DNA of 12,810 nt, from the NCBI GenBank assembly GCA_023450835.1, contig JAEXGM010000262.1:1-12810 (forward strand), given 5' to 3'. This DNA comes from Bacillota bacterium. GTDB taxonomy: Bacteria > Bacillota > Clostridia > Lachnospirales > Lachnospiraceae. Within the stretch, counting starts at the first letter, position 1. Every line of letters begins with the position of its first letter. Under the pieces are notes generated by a model. It ran no database searches, was not told the DNA's origin, and saw only the letters and a list, made by a program, of their open reading frames with translations. Below are positions 11,806 through 12,810 of the stretch, piece by piece. The position numbers were made by a program, and so were the translations under genes.

Positions 11806-12809
11806 AGCAGCTAACACTCTCTCAGCTCCTGGAGCAATATCCTTTTGTCTTTGATTTTTTACAGCAGAACCGGCTTGAAACCAATGGATTTGAGAATCTG
11901 ACCTTTGAAGAATATCTGGCACAACTAAGCGAAGACGACCTGGAAGAGAAAGCCATAGATGCACAAAGCCTGCCTGGAGAGCTGGAAAGCTATATCCTGC
12001 AGATGCTGGAATTCTTGGGGCTGGAAAAAAGCAGTACCATGCATTCCCTGACCATCCTGCCCGGGCAAAATAAGAGCGGAGAGGCAGAGAAGTTTGAAAA
12101 ACTGGAAATCCTATCCTCGCAGATTGTCTCCATTGTGGGTCCCACAGGCTCAGGCAAAAGCCGGCTTCTGGCAGATATTGAATGGGCCGCACAAGGCGAT
12201 ACTCCCACCGGGCGCAGTATATTGATTAACGGCTCACTGCCGGACCTCAAATGGCGTTATTCTCCAAACAATAAACTGGTGGCTCAGCTATCCCAGAACA
12301 TGAACTTTGTAATGGACCTAAGTGCCGGTGAATTTCTCAAAATGCATGCGGAGAGCCGCATGGTGGAACATCCGGACGAAATTGCCGCAAAAATCCTGGA
12401 TTCTGCCAACCATCTGGCGGGAGAAGCTTTTTCGGCAGATACTCCGGTTACAAGTCTCAGCGGAGGACAGTCCCGTGCGCTGATGATTGCGGATACGGCC
12501 ATTTTAAGTGCCTCTCCCATTGTGCTGATTGATGAAATTGAAAACGCCGGAATTGACCGCAGAAAGGCGCTGGAGCTTCTGGTGTCCCAGGATAAAATCG
12601 TATTGATGGCAACTCATGATCCGCTGCTGGCACTGATGGCGGACAGGCGTATTGTAATCCGCAACGGCGGTATCCATGCTGTACTGGAAACCACTCCCGA
12701 AGAAAAAGAACTGCTGAAGGAACTGGACCGTATCGACGGAATTATGCAGCATGCACGGAACAGTCTTCGGGGCGGAAGTATTCTGCAAAGGGAAGAGATT
12801 TTTAAGTAG
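11802..12809 (+). CDS. ABC-type ATPase with N-terminal DUF1858-like domain, no permease partner
   Basis: 335-residue soluble ATPase. The first 75 residues (LSQLLEQYPFVFDFLQQN, then NGFENL at 28-33) resemble the N-terminal domain of the binding-protein gene, which has NGFENL at exactly the same residues. The cassette follows: Walker A GPTGSGKS (113-120), Q-loop Gln165, signature LSGGQ (219-223), Walker B VLIDE (241-245), D-loop AGID (249-252), switch His272 in ATHD. All catalytic elements are intact, so it should hydrolyse ATP. A charged tail (about 298-335) could be regulatory. The N-terminal extension is not part of a normal importer ATPase, and no membrane subunit is encoded in the window. 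GGAGGAGG (11787-11794) lies 7 nt before the ATG, which overlaps the GTPase stop codon. The stop is at the window end, so further operon genes may follow. Confidence 0.83.
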   Translation: MKQLTLSQLLEQYPFVFDFLQQNRLETNGFENLTFEEYLAQLSEDDLEEKAIDAQSLPGELESYILQMLEFLGLEKSSTMHSLTILPGQNKSGEAEKFEKLEILSSQIVSIVGPTGSGKSRLLADIEWAAQGDTPTGRSILINGSLPDLKWRYSPNNKLVAQLSQNMNFVMDLSAGEFLKMHAESRMVEHPDEIAAKILDSANHLAGEAFSADTPVTSLSGGQSRALMIADTAILSASPIVLIDEIENAGIDRRKALELLVSQDKIVLMATHDPLLALMADRRIVIRNGGIHAVLETTPEEKELLKELDRIDGIMQHARNSLRGGSILQREEIFK

Positions 12810-12810
12810 A

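Noticed and set aside
11401..12192. Long antisense frames (119 and 143 codons) over the GTPase and ABC ATPase
   Set aside because: They mirror conserved coding sequence with intact GTPase and ABC motifs on the plus strand. The translations are Arg/Ser/Pro-rich without a recognisable fold.

Overview
The window looks like chromosomal DNA of a low-GC, anaerobic, spore-former-type Firmicute, most likely a clostridial species of the Lachnospiraceae kind. This rests on AT-rich intergenic DNA, strong AAAGGAG/GGAGG ribosome binding sites, TTGxxx-N17-TATAAT promoters, a YxiN/DbpA-type helicase, an ABC-F ATPase, a GH38 alpha-mannosidase, and a Crp/Fnr-style operator in front of a DUF1858-containing operon. 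The genus call is an inference. No rRNA, tRNA, CRISPR array or intact transposase gene was seen.

Left part (1-3332): a DbpA-type DEAD-box RNA helicase runs leftward off the window edge. Divergent to it, behind a leader of about 190 nt with small reading frames and an internal terminator-like hairpin, lies an ABC-F ATPase of the ribosome-protection/translation-factor superfamily. The two candidate promoters share the same -35 bases.

Middle (3333-5202): a gene-poor stretch of about 500 nt holds a 103-bp inverted-repeat element (MITE-like or terminator) and a possible broken small ORF on the minus strand. A strong promoter with a 22-bp palindromic operator follows. It drives an orphan NrdI-like flavodoxin and an alpha/beta hydrolase, probably as one operon. 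This operon converges on the alpha-mannosidase gene, with a strong bidirectional terminator between them.

Right-middle (5203-9666): a complete GH38 alpha-mannosidase (minus strand) and a divergently transcribed stand-alone condensation-fold acyltransferase (plus strand, intact HHxxxDG), ended by a long hairpin.

Right end (9667-12809): this is the most interesting part. Three genes overlap by ATGA and sit behind a perfect 16-bp Crp/Fnr-type palindrome placed as for class II activation. They encode (1) a periplasmic-binding-protein fold with a DUF1858-like domain where a signal peptide should be, (2) a HypB/UreG-like P-loop GTPase with added cysteine pairs, and (3) an ABC ATPase whose N-terminus carries a counterpart of the same DUF1858-like domain. 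No permease is present in the window. I read this as a possible cytoplasmic module that uses ABC-transporter-type parts for ligand, metal or cofactor handling, perhaps metalloenzyme maturation, under redox or nitrosative-stress control. The operon reaches the window end, so its target enzyme may lie just downstream.
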